Shown in pieces: positions 32,530 to 41,082 of a stretch of DNA of 64,000 bases; position 1 is the stretch's first letter; each line of letters starts with the position of its first letter. The translations under genes and the position numbers were made by a program. The notes under the pieces were generated by a model. That model searched no databases. It was not told where the DNA came from and worked only from the letters and a program-made list of their open reading frames with translations. The DNA is from Candidatus Pantoea formicae (GTDB taxonomy: Bacteria > Pseudomonadota > Gammaproteobacteria > Enterobacterales > Enterobacteriaceae). The stretch is from assembly GCF_011752625.1 (NCBI RefSeq), contig NZ_VWXD01000015.1, positions 1 through 64,000 on the forward strand, read 5' to 3'.

Positions 32530-33420
32530 CTAAATGCGCATCTCTTTGGGTGCAAAACCATACTTTTTGCGGAATGCCACCGACAAATGCGCGGGTGTGT
32601 AGCCAACTTTGTAGGCAATCGATGAAATACTGGCTTCACCGGTTGAAAGCATGCGCCATGCTGTTTCCAGCCTTAACGTTTGCAGATAGCCATAGATACT
32701 TTGATCAAACAAACGTTTAAAACCTGAGGTCAGTTTGCGTGTGTTAATGCCCACCAAGGCACTCAGCTCACTGATTGAAGGGGGTTTATCAATGTGCTCA
32801 GCCAACAGGCGTTTCACATCATGTAAGCGCGCGATATCACTCGCATTTAAGCGCGGCAATGCTGGCTGCGTTTCTGCTGTCAGGCTATCGAGCGTATGCG
32901 CCACAATTTCCAACGCTTTCCCGGTCATATACAGCTGACGCGCCAAGCCTTGCAATGGCGTGGTAAAGAGTTGTGCACGAAGGCCGTTGAGTGTTTTGGG
33001 CGCGGAATGAATGCGCATTTTAGGGCGCGCCGCGAGGTCGAGATGCAAACCCGACGCGAGTTGTTCCATGACATCAGCACCAAGATGCTGGGACAGCGAA
33101 CGCGTGGAGAGAGACACGGCGCTGTAGCGCAAATCTTTGCCCGGCAGGAAACACTGGCTGGCTTCGGCTCGATCTTGATTCCATACCGCACACAGGGCTG
33201 GCCCCGCGATATGCCGTTCCTGTTGCGCAGGGAAACGGCAGAGTAGCTCGCCACTCTCAATAATGATGATTTTAAGCCCAAGACACAGCTGTTCATCCTG
33301 CCAGATAGCCCGCTGCGGCCTGACGCTTCCGCTCATTAATGCAATATCCCCGCTGAGCAAGGTGACCTGATCATGGAAAGGAGGTTCCGTCACCACCTCC
33401 CGATTTTCCCGCTGTAGCAT
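32530..33420 (-). CDS. AraC-family regulator (PchR-like)
   Basis: About 296 residues from the ATG at 33420; ATGs further upstream would place the coding region over the Fur-like box. The C-terminal 100 residues hold two AraC helix-turn-helix motifs ending SIAYKVGYTPAHLSVAFRKKYGFAPKEMR, typical of siderophore-responsive activators such as PchR and YbtA. It is divergent from a TonB receptor gene and shares the iron-box spacer with it. It probably activates that gene when the cognate siderophore is present. Confidence 0.85.
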   Translation of the reverse strand: MLQRENREVVTEPPFHDQVTLLSGDIALMSGSVRPQRAIWQDEQLCLGLKIIIIESGELLCRFPAQQERHIAGPALCAVWNQDRAEASQCFLPGKDLRYSAVSLSTRSLSQHLGADVMEQLASGLHLDLAARPKMRIHSAPKTLNGLRAQLFTTPLQGLARQLYMTGKALEIVAHTLDSLTAETQPALPRLNASDIARLHDVKRLLAEHIDKPPSISELSALVGINTRKLTSGFKRLFDQSIYGYLQTLRLETAWRMLSTGEASISSIAYKVGYTPAHLSVAFRKKYGFAPKEMRI

Positions 33421-33441
33421 GACCCTACTCTCAATGCAATT

Positions 33442-33463
33442 AATGATATTGATTCTCATTTGC
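33442..33463. promoter_or_regulatory. Fur-like box between AraC regulator and TonB receptor
   Basis: AATGATATTGATTCTCATT resembles the Fur consensus; reading GATATT GATTCT C ATTTGC matches about 14 of 19 positions. It lies between the divergent genes, so iron should repress both. Confidence 0.6.
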
Positions 33464-33618
33464 ACTCTAAGCGTTTTGCTGCTCGCTGTCTATTTTTGCT
33501 TTTTTCCTTCCAGCTAAAGAAAGAGTTCGGCAAACAAAAGGGTTGCAGATTGTTCACAAAATCCCGCGCTGACACACTTTCAGCCGACAAATTGGCTGAT
33601 TCATTTCGGGAGAATACC

Positions 33619-35745
33619 TTGCAAAACAATAATAAAAATCGGGCGCGCTGGAGCACGCCACTGACCTGTCTTGCCCTGCTGGTTCAGGCGCATTGCGTGA
33701 TGGCGGAAGAAACATTAACCGTCAACACTAACGGCGAAAGCTCATCTGAGAAAGGCTATGTGGCGCAAACCAGCAGCACAGCCAGTCGCACCAATCAATC
33801 CATTCTGGCAACACCACAATCCGTCTCGGTGATTACGCGTGGCGAACTGAATGACCGTAATGTGCAGAGCACCACGCAAGCCCTGCAATATACGCCGGGG
33901 GTTTTTGCCTCCACTACCGCCATTTCGTCACGCTTTGATTATTTCAGCATTCGCGGTTTTGATGCCACGCTGAATGGCACGCTGCTGGATGGACTGCGCT
34001 CAACCACGCGACAATCCTATGTGCGTTATGAACCTTACGGTTTGGAGCAACTGGATGTCCTGCGTGGTCCTAGCGGCTTCCTGTATGGGGCCGGATCGCC
34101 AGGTGGCATTGTTAATGGGATGAGCAAGCGCCCTACACTCACTGCGCAGCATGAAGTCGCGCTACAAACGGGCAGCCATGGGCGTATGCAAGGCCAATTT
34201 GATACTTCAGGCCCTCTCGATGACGACAAAACTCTGCTCTATCGCGTGGTTGGCGTTGCGCGGGACAGCAACACGCAATTCAATAACGTACCTGATGACA
34301 CGCTCTATCTGGCCCCCTCTTTGACATGGCGCCCTGATACCGATACCACCTTAACGGTACTCGCCTCGGTCAACCGCAACAAGTTTGGCCCACCTCGCCC
34401 ATTCCTGCCGCTTCATGGCACTTTGCTTAGCAATCCCAACGGGCCGGTCAACCGTAACAGTTATCTTGATGGCACCAACCTTGATAACCACATGACCCAG
34501 ACAAATTTGGGTTACGAACTGGATCATAAGTTTGCCGATCGTTGGACTTTCCACTCGGCCAGCCGCTACAGCGAAACGGACCTCACAACACAGACCCTAT
34601 CAGGGTCGGCGCTGGCTGCTGATATGCGCACGTTAAGCCGCGTGGCCTACGCATTTAGGATCAGAGGAAAAATCTTTGCCACTGATAACAACCTGAAAAC
34701 ACAATGGGAAGCCGGTCCGGTGCAGGGTTCGAGTGTGGCCGGATTATCGTTTCGCCACACCGGCGAGGATTACACGCTGGATTACGGTCGTGCCAGCAGC
34801 ATTGATATTTATAACCCCACCGGAAATGGCCGTTTCTCTGCTCCCACGGCGTATACCAGCACACAACAGAATGCCAATGAAACTGGCGTCTATCTTTCAA
34901 ACAGCCTGTCACTGTTTCAGCATCTGAATCTGGATCTCTCCGCGCGACAGGATTGGGCAACGGTCAACACTAAAAATCGACTGAGCGATAGTTATACCTC
35001 CCAGAATGACCAACGCTTCACCTGGCGTGCAGGTTTGAGTTGGATCACCGATAGCGGCATGGCGCCATATGTTAGCTATGCCACCTCCTTCGCGCCTACG
35101 CTGAGCACCAACATTTATGGTGAAAATTATAAGCCCACCACCGGCAAGCAGTGGGAAGTGGGCGTGAAGTATCAGCCTGTCATGATGGATGCGCTATTCA
35201 CGCTGGCTTGGTTTGATTTGCAGCAAAACAATGTGCTCACCACTGATCCCAATAATTCACTGAACAGTGTACAAACCGGGCAGATCACCTCTAAAGGCAT
35301 TGAAGCATCTGCAACCGCTAACCTGACGGATCAATGGAAATTAGTGGCCAGCTACAGCTGGAACGATTTGGAAACCACTCAGTCCAGCGTAGCGGGTGCA
35401 CAAGGTAAAACACCTGTCGCCATGCCAGAGCATATGGCCTCATTGTGGAGTCACTATACCGTACAGAGCGGGCCATTGGCTTCGTTAGGGCTCGGTGCCG
35501 GTATTCGCTATTCAGGTTCAACTTGGGCGGATACCAACAACACGATAAAAGTCCCGGATTACACCCTGGTTGATGCCTCAATTCACTACGACCTCGGCCA
35601 ACTCAGCCAGCGATTGCGTGGTGTGAATGTGGCCCTCAATGCCAATAACCTGTTTAACAAACATTATTGGGTGAGCTGCTCAACCACCACCTGCAGCACC
35701 GGCTACGACCGTTCACTGCTCGCCACTCTCTCGTACCGTTGGTAA
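33619..35745 (+). CDS. TonB-dependent siderophore receptor
   Basis: About 708 residues from a TTG at 33619 with GGGAGAA upstream; this start gives a clean signal peptide (STPLTCLALLVQAHCVMA), whereas the longer frame to 33460 does not. It has a TonB box-like segment (EETLTVNT), a plug domain (QSVSVITRGELNDR..EQLDVLRGPSGFLYGAGSPGG) and a 22-strand barrel ending in an aromatic (LSYRW). The Cys pair near the end (SCSTTTCSTG) is common in FhuA-like ferric-hydroxamate receptors. It imports an iron chelate across the outer membrane. Confidence 0.92.
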   Translation: MQNNNKNRARWSTPLTCLALLVQAHCVMAEETLTVNTNGESSSEKGYVAQTSSTASRTNQSILATPQSVSVITRGELNDRNVQSTTQALQYTPGVFASTTAISSRFDYFSIRGFDATLNGTLLDGLRSTTRQSYVRYEPYGLEQLDVLRGPSGFLYGAGSPGGIVNGMSKRPTLTAQHEVALQTGSHGRMQGQFDTSGPLDDDKTLLYRVVGVARDSNTQFNNVPDDTLYLAPSLTWRPDTDTTLTVLASVNRNKFGPPRPFLPLHGTLLSNPNGPVNRNSYLDGTNLDNHMTQTNLGYELDHKFADRWTFHSASRYSETDLTTQTLSGSALAADMRTLSRVAYAFRIRGKIFATDNNLKTQWEAGPVQGSSVAGLSFRHTGEDYTLDYGRASSIDIYNPTGNGRFSAPTAYTSTQQNANETGVYLSNSLSLFQHLNLDLSARQDWATVNTKNRLSDSYTSQNDQRFTWRAGLSWITDSGMAPYVSYATSFAPTLSTNIYGENYKPTTGKQWEVGVKYQPVMMDALFTLAWFDLQQNNVLTTDPNNSLNSVQTGQITSKGIEASATANLTDQWKLVASYSWNDLETTQSSVAGAQGKTPVAMPEHMASLWSHYTVQSGPLASLGLGAGIRYSGSTWADTNNTIKVPDYTLVDASIHYDLGQLSQRLRGVNVALNANNLFNKHYWVSCSTTTCSTGYDRSLLATLSYRW

Positions 35746-35761
35746 GTGAAGGAGAACACTC

Positions 35762-36847
35762 ATGAAAAATTATCTGCTGCTCACGTTGTTGTGCTTGATG
35801 TTTGGTATGTCCTCCGCGTCGGCCTCGATTACGGTGACAGATATGCTGCAACGTAAAGTGACCTTGCCGGGCCCAGCGAAACGCATCGTGTTAGGCGAAA
35901 GCCGCCACATCATTACGCTGGCACTATTGGAAAAAGATCCATTCCGCAATTTGGTGGGCTGGGGAGATGATCTTCAACGCTACTCGCCCGCCACTTGGGA
36001 TGCTATCAAGCAGCAGTATCCAGCGGCGCGCAATGTTCCGGTGCTGGGTACCATGAATAGCGGTACTTTTTCACTGGAAGCGGCCATAGCGACAAAGCCT
36101 GACCTCGTTATTTTCACGCTTTATGGCCCCATTCCACCGGGACTGGAAGCGCTGGATGCAGCGCACATTCCTTACGTATTTGTGGATTTTTTCCGCAAAC
36201 CTTTGGTGAATACTGTACCCAGCCTGAAACTGCTCGGATCGGTGCTGGGCGAGAGCACACAGGCTGGTAAGGTGATTGCATTCTGGCAACAGCACATGGA
36301 CGAGGTAAAAAAACGGCTCGCTACTGTCAGCACACGTCCTTCGGTATTCTTTCATCTCAATCCCGGCAAAGGTGACTGCTGCTTCACTTCAGGTCCCGGC
36401 AATATGAGTGATTTTATCGCCGCGGCGGGTGGGCACAATATCGGCACCGATCTGTTGAGTGCGCCGATTGGCAAGCTCAACCCGGAATATATTGTGTCAC
36501 GGAACCCTGACTTTTATTTAATGGGCGGGGGTTCTGCAGTGAGTCGCGAAGGCTTGCAGATTGGCACTGGCGCAACAACACAACAGGTCGCTCAAAGCAG
36601 CAAGCATTTGCTTAGCACGCCCGAAATCGCGAACTTACCTGCCGTGAAAGCTGGGCATGTGGGAGGCGTCTGGCTGTTCTTTTTTGATAGTCCACTCTAT
36701 TTCATCGGTGTCGAAGCCATGGCGAAAATGTTCCATCCGGCCCTGTTCTGCGATATTGACCCCGACGCCACACTGCGCGCGGTAACGCAAGACTGGCTTT
36801 CGGTGCCGCTGCGGGGCACCTTCTGGACAACCTTGCCACAGCAGTAA
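35762..36847 (+). CDS. Iron-siderophore ABC transporter binding protein (FecB/BtuF-like)
   Basis: A 361-residue periplasmic binding protein with a signal peptide ending SASA. The helical-backbone TroA/FecB fold is indicated by ITVTDMLQRKVTLPGPAKRIVL, KPDLVIFTLYGPIPPGLEAL and the ICs of GDCCFTSGPG. It follows the receptor by 16 bp. No permease or ATPase follows, so it must use a FecCD-type transporter encoded elsewhere or serve another role. Confidence 0.85.
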   Translation: MKNYLLLTLLCLMFGMSSASASITVTDMLQRKVTLPGPAKRIVLGESRHIITLALLEKDPFRNLVGWGDDLQRYSPATWDAIKQQYPAARNVPVLGTMNSGTFSLEAAIATKPDLVIFTLYGPIPPGLEALDAAHIPYVFVDFFRKPLVNTVPSLKLLGSVLGESTQAGKVIAFWQQHMDEVKKRLATVSTRPSVFFHLNPGKGDCCFTSGPGNMSDFIAAAGGHNIGTDLLSAPIGKLNPEYIVSRNPDFYLMGGGSAVSREGLQIGTGATTQQVAQSSKHLLSTPEIANLPAVKAGHVGGVWLFFFDSPLYFIGVEAMAKMFHPALFCDIDPDATLRAVTQDWLSVPLRGTFWTTLPQQ

Positions 36848-36853
36848 ACACCA

Positions 36854-36880
36854 TCGACCACCGCTCTTCGGTGGTCGTTC
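36854..36880 (+). terminator. Terminator of the siderophore receptor operon
   Basis: A perfect 9-bp stem CGACCACCG/CGGTGGTCG with loop CTCTT (36854-36876) is followed by TTCC, 6 bp after the binding-protein stop. Confidence 0.75.
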
Positions 36881-37024
36881 CCCCCCAGCCTTCATCGCCG
36901 TAGATACGCCCTCAGGCCAGCCCCTGACGCAACTGTGATAACCGTCTTAACGCAATCCATCAGGATTTGATAAAGTGGCTGGCAATAAAAGAAAAAAGCC
37001 GCATTTGCACACTTAACCGGGAAA

Positions 37025-37273
37025 ATGACCATGCCAAATTACATCTTCTATCGTAAAGATCAGGTGGTTGCTACCGTAGAAAGAGCGGACGTTGAAAACG
37101 CCGTACTTTTGATATCGCAAGGCTATGAAAAGCTGACGGATGAAGTTGAAGCAGCAAGTCCGGAAGCGGCATTAAGGCGATTAGCTGATATTCGCCAGGA
37201 AGATAATGTCACTGAACACGCTTTCACCACCGGCAGCGTTTTCTGTTCCATCGTGAGTGCCATGTTCAAATAG
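37025..37273 (+). CDS. Small hypothetical protein
   Basis: An 82-residue cytoplasmic protein I do not recognise. GGGAAA precedes the ATG; a second ATG two codons in (37031) is possible. The sequence starts PNYIFYRKDQVVATVE and has a predicted helical middle (EAASPEAALRRLADIRQ). It is a single-gene unit between the siderophore terminator and proP, with 150 bp of upstream non-coding sequence that could hold a promoter. The composition is normal for the region, which supports a real gene. Confidence 0.65.
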   Translation: MTMPNYIFYRKDQVVATVERADVENAVLLISQGYEKLTDEVEAASPEAALRRLADIRQEDNVTEHAFTTGSVFCSIVSAMFK

Positions 37274-37573
37274 CCTGTTGCTCTATGAGCAGCATATTTG
37301 TCTGGCTGGGTGAGCCTCACCACATATTATTGTGGTGAGCCATCTAATTAACATCGTCAGCCCTATAATCATTTATTTCACTCCTTCAGCACTTTGACAG
37401 ATTATTCGTTCATCGCTACGCTTAATTGCAAGGATATATGTCACAAACTTGCACATCTTAAAAATATTTCCTAAGGTGTCCGCCTTTCAGCCTCTTATAG
37501 CTTTCATTTCCATTAGTGAATTGTACGGCTGCGAAAGCTATAAGATCGCTCCAATTTTACTCATGGGGAGTTT
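37274..37573. promoter_or_regulatory. proP upstream region with a 12-bp perfect inverted repeat
   Basis: CTTATAGCTTTC (37494-37505) and GAAAGCTATAAG (37533-37544) are perfect 12-bp arms 27 bp apart. The second arm ends 29 bp before the proP ATG, so the mRNA leader could fold into a long stem with a large loop, or the arms could be operator halves. The rest of the 300 bp shows no gene. Confidence 0.55.
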
Positions 37574-39013
37574 ATGAGCACCGGAACGATTTCTAAACAA
37601 AATAACTTAACCGTTGATGATATTACCGTTATCGACAACAAATTACTTAAACGTGCCGTCAGCGCTGCTGCATTGGGCAATACCATGGAATGGTTCGATT
37701 TCGGCGTATATAGCTATCTCGCGGTGATAATTGGCCAGGTGTTTTTTCCCGGCGCCAGTAATACCGCACAATTAATCGCCTCATTCGGTACATTTGCCGC
37801 CGCATTTTTAGTCCGCCCGATTGGCGGCATGGTATTTGGCCCCCTGGGTGACCGCTTTGGTCGCCAGAAAGTATTGGCTTTCACCATGATCATGATGTCG
37901 ATTGGCACCTTCTGCATCGGACTGATTCCGAGTTATGCCAGCATCGGCATTGCCGCGCCCATCTTACTGCTGGTCGCCCGTCTGGTGCAGGGTTTCTCTA
38001 CGGGAGGCGAGTATGGCGGTGCTGCCACCTTTATCGCCGAATATTCTACCGATAAGCGCCGCGGCTTTATGGGCAGCTTCCTGGAGTTCGGGACTCTGGC
38101 GGGCTACCTGTTGGGTGCCAGTCTGGTAACCGGTATGATCGCGATATTACCGCATCAGGCGATGATGGATTGGGGCTGGCGTATTCCGTTCTTCCTGGCC
38201 GCGCCTCTGGGATTATTTGGTCTCTATATTCGCCTTAAACTGGAAGAAACCCCCGCCTTTAAAGAACATATGGATAAACGCGAGGAACTGGAGCACAGCA
38301 AACCGCAACTGGGCTTAATCCAAATGCTGCGTAAGCAGAGCAAACCGTTATTGAAATGCATTGGTTTAGTGCTGCTATTCAACGTTTCAAATTATATGCT
38401 GACCGCCTACATGCCGAGTTATTTAACCGGCGTATTGGGGCTGAGTGAATTATCCGGCCTGATGCTGGTTATGGTGGTGATGTTTATTATGATGCCACTG
38501 ACCTTGATGTGGGGGCATTTCACCGATCGCATTGGCCGCAAACCGGTTATTGGCTTAGGGGCATTAGGTTTATTATTGCTGTCAATTCCGAGCTTTATGT
38601 TAATTGGCTCCGGCAATATGATGCTGGTATTTTCCGGCCTGGCGATATTAGGTTTACTCCATACCTGTTTTAGCGGCACCATGCCAGCGACACTACCAGC
38701 CCTTTTTGTGACCGATATTCGTTACAGTGCTTTGGCCATTGGTTTTAATCTATCGGTGTCACTGTTTGGTGGTACGACTCCCTTGATCACCGCCTGGCTG
38801 GTCGATACCACGCACAACGCGATGATGCCTGCTTATTACATGATGGGAGCGGGCGTCATAGGCCTGATTACCGTCTTAACGCTGAGTGAGACCGCGCGTA
38901 AGCCGTTGAAAGGCTCTTCACCCGCTGTAGCCACCAAAGCGGAAGCGCATAAATTGATCGATAAACTGCGCAAACAGCGTGGCCGTAAAATTCAGCAGCA
39001 AAAACCGGCTTAA
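37574..39013 (+). CDS. proP: Proline/betaine osmolyte:proton symporter ProP
   Basis: A 479-residue MFS transporter of the metabolite:H+ symporter family with 12 membrane segments. It closely follows E. coli ProP: ALGNTMEWFDFGVYSYLA, GPLGDRFGRQKVLA, LVQGFSTGGEYGGAATFIAEYS and FVTDIRYSALAIGFNLSVSLFGG. The C-terminal tail (EAHKLIDKLRKQRGRKIQQQKPA) is shorter than the coiled-coil tail of E. coli ProP, which tunes the osmotic threshold. GGGGAG precedes the ATG. It accumulates compatible solutes and neighbours the trehalose genes. Confidence 0.93.
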   Translation: MSTGTISKQNNLTVDDITVIDNKLLKRAVSAAALGNTMEWFDFGVYSYLAVIIGQVFFPGASNTAQLIASFGTFAAAFLVRPIGGMVFGPLGDRFGRQKVLAFTMIMMSIGTFCIGLIPSYASIGIAAPILLLVARLVQGFSTGGEYGGAATFIAEYSTDKRRGFMGSFLEFGTLAGYLLGASLVTGMIAILPHQAMMDWGWRIPFFLAAPLGLFGLYIRLKLEETPAFKEHMDKREELEHSKPQLGLIQMLRKQSKPLLKCIGLVLLFNVSNYMLTAYMPSYLTGVLGLSELSGLMLVMVVMFIMMPLTLMWGHFTDRIGRKPVIGLGALGLLLLSIPSFMLIGSGNMMLVFSGLAILGLLHTCFSGTMPATLPALFVTDIRYSALAIGFNLSVSLFGGTTPLITAWLVDTTHNAMMPAYYMMGAGVIGLITVLTLSETARKPLKGSSPAVATKAEAHKLIDKLRKQRGRKIQQQKPA

Positions 39014-39038
39014 GGCTATTAGGTTAGGCCATGACTGG

Positions 39039-39068
39039 TGTTCGGGCGTGCCAAGGTACGCCCGAACA
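39039..39068 (+). terminator. Hairpin downstream of proP
   Basis: An 11-bp perfect stem TGTTCGGGCGT/ACGCCCGAACA with an 8-nt loop lies 26 bp after the proP stop. The T tract is missing, so it may be a terminator helped by other factors or a mobile palindrome. Confidence 0.55.
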
Positions 39069-39297
39069 TCCTCCCTGATTCATCGTTTTTCTGCCCCAAT
39101 TAGCGAAGCGCAACGCTCCGGTAATTTCCGAAACCCACCGAATTCCCTTCTGCACCCGCCTGAAAAGGCAAAAATATCGACTATGATCTGTTCTCAGTCC
39201 TGATGAGCCGTCCCACTTTACGCCATACATTTTTTAACGGAACGCTTACCGCTTGATGTCGTCCATTGCCCTTGCGTGGGCTTAACGAGGCAATTGA

Positions 39298-41082
39298 ATG
39301 GAATTCAGATCATTTGAGAAATCCTGGGGTGCGGAGATTAAGGCAGATGGCAGCGTGCTGTTTCGTCTGTGGGCACCCGGCCAGCAGCAAATTACACTGC
39401 GCATCGCTGAGGGTGACCATCCCATGCACGCGATGGGTGAGGGTTGGTATGAGCTACAACTAAGCGACATTGCTCATGGAACGCCATACCATTACCTGCT
39501 CGCCGATGGCACTTTAGTGCCCGACCCTGCATCCCGCGCACAGCAATCGGCGGTGAATGGCCCTTCACTGGTGATAGACCCTCGCCATTACGTATGGCAA
39601 CACCCAAACTGGCGCGGCCGGCCCTGGGAAGAAACCGTGGTGTATGAACTGCATATCGGCACCTTCACCCCGGAGGGCACCTTCCAGGCGGCGATAAAAA
39701 AGTTGCCGGAATTAAAAGCACTGGGCATCACCATGATCGAAGTTCTACCAGTGTCGCAATTTGGTGGAACCCGCGGCTGGGGTTACGACGGCGTATTGCT
39801 TTATGCTCCGCAAGCCAGTTATGGATCGCCGGATGATTTCAAAGCGTTCGTTGATGCCGCGCATGCGCATGGCTTATCGGTGGTTCTCGACATTGTGCTT
39901 AACCACTTTGGTCCAGAAGGCAATTATTTGCCGCTGCTGGCACCCGCGTTCTTCCACCAGGAGCGTATGACGCCTTGGGGCGCGGGTATCGCCTACGATG
40001 TGGATGCCGCACGCCGCTACATTATCGAAGCCCCGCTCTACTGGCTGCAAGAGTTTCATCTCGACGGTCTGCGTTTTGATGCTATCGACCAGATCGAAGA
40101 TAGCTCCAGTAAGCATGCATTAATTGAGATTGCTGAACGCATCCGCCGTGACATCACCGACCGACCCATCCATCTCACCACGGAAGATTGCCGCAACGTG
40201 ACCTTCCTGCACCCACGAGACAAACAGGGTAACGCGCCACTGTTTACCGGCGAATGGAATGACGACTTTCACAACGCCATCCATGTGTTTGCCACCGGTG
40301 AAACCCACGCCTACTACCAGGACTTTGCCGACGTACCGGAAAAACTGATTGCACGCATTCTGACTGAAGGCTTTGCCTATCAGGGCGAAATCTCCCCGCA
40401 AAGTGGTCAGCGGCGTGGCGTACCGAGTGCCGGGCAACCGCCGGTGGCCTTTGTCGATTTCATCCAGAATCATGATCAGGTCGGTAACCGGGCGCAAGGG
40501 GATCGATTGATTACGCTGGCTGGCACAGAACGCACCAAAGTGCTACTCGCCACCTTACTGTTGTCACCGCATATCCCATTGCTGTTTATGGGAGAAGAGT
40601 TTGGCGAAACCAACCCGTTTTTATTTTTCACAGATTTCCACGGCGATCTCGCCAAAGCCGTACGCGAGGGACGTGCCCGCGAATTCACCGGCCACGCTGG
40701 GCATGATAGCGACGTGCCCGATCCTAACGATGAACAGACCTTTATTCGCTCTAAACTCGACTGGAATAAACCGCACAGCGTTGAGGGGAAAGCCTGGCTA
40801 GCGTTCACACAGAGCCTGTTGCAGTTGCGCCAGCGCCACATTGTACCTTTGCTGGGTTCGGCTGCGGGTCACAGTGGCAAGGTAGTGAAAACTGCCAAAG
40901 GCTTTGTGGCGGTAAGCTGGTCATTCCCGGCTGGAGAGCTGTCAATAGCCCTCAATATCGGTAAAACTGCACAACCCCTTCCTGCTCTGCCCGGTGAAAC
41001 CATTTTTGCGTGGCCACAGGAAAGTGCGTCCCTGCCACAACACACCATTGTCGTTCGTCTGAACACGGGAGTATCCGCATGA
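39298..41082 (+). CDS. treZ: Malto-oligosyltrehalose trehalohydrolase
   Basis: A 594-residue GH13 enzyme that releases trehalose from maltooligosyl-trehalose. An N-terminal CBM48-like domain (WGAEIKADGSVLFRLWAPGQQQITL) is followed by the catalytic barrel with EVLPVSQFGGTRGWGYDGVLLYAP, LDIVLNHFGPEGNYL, the nucleophile Asp in DGLRFDAIDQI and the acid/base Glu in TTEDCRN, then DFIQNHDQVGNRAQGDR. It forms an operon with treY (ATGA overlap) and glgX. About 285 bp upstream holds its promoter, but no clear element was seen. Confidence 0.95.
   Translation: MEFRSFEKSWGAEIKADGSVLFRLWAPGQQQITLRIAEGDHPMHAMGEGWYELQLSDIAHGTPYHYLLADGTLVPDPASRAQQSAVNGPSLVIDPRHYVWQHPNWRGRPWEETVVYELHIGTFTPEGTFQAAIKKLPELKALGITMIEVLPVSQFGGTRGWGYDGVLLYAPQASYGSPDDFKAFVDAAHAHGLSVVLDIVLNHFGPEGNYLPLLAPAFFHQERMTPWGAGIAYDVDAARRYIIEAPLYWLQEFHLDGLRFDAIDQIEDSSSKHALIEIAERIRRDITDRPIHLTTEDCRNVTFLHPRDKQGNAPLFTGEWNDDFHNAIHVFATGETHAYYQDFADVPEKLIARILTEGFAYQGEISPQSGQRRGVPSAGQPPVAFVDFIQNHDQVGNRAQGDRLITLAGTERTKVLLATLLLSPHIPLLFMGEEFGETNPFLFFTDFHGDLAKAVREGRAREFTGHAGHDSDVPDPNDEQTFIRSKLDWNKPHSVEGKAWLAFTQSLLQLRQRHIVPLLGSAAGHSGKVVKTAKGFVAVSWSFPAGELSIALNIGKTAQPLPALPGETIFAWPQESASLPQHTIVVRLNTGVSA

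Noticed and set aside
33460..33618. N-terminal extension of the TonB receptor frame
   Set aside because: It would overlap the Fur-like box region and give no signal peptide; the TTG at 33619 has a good ribosome site and a clean signal sequence.
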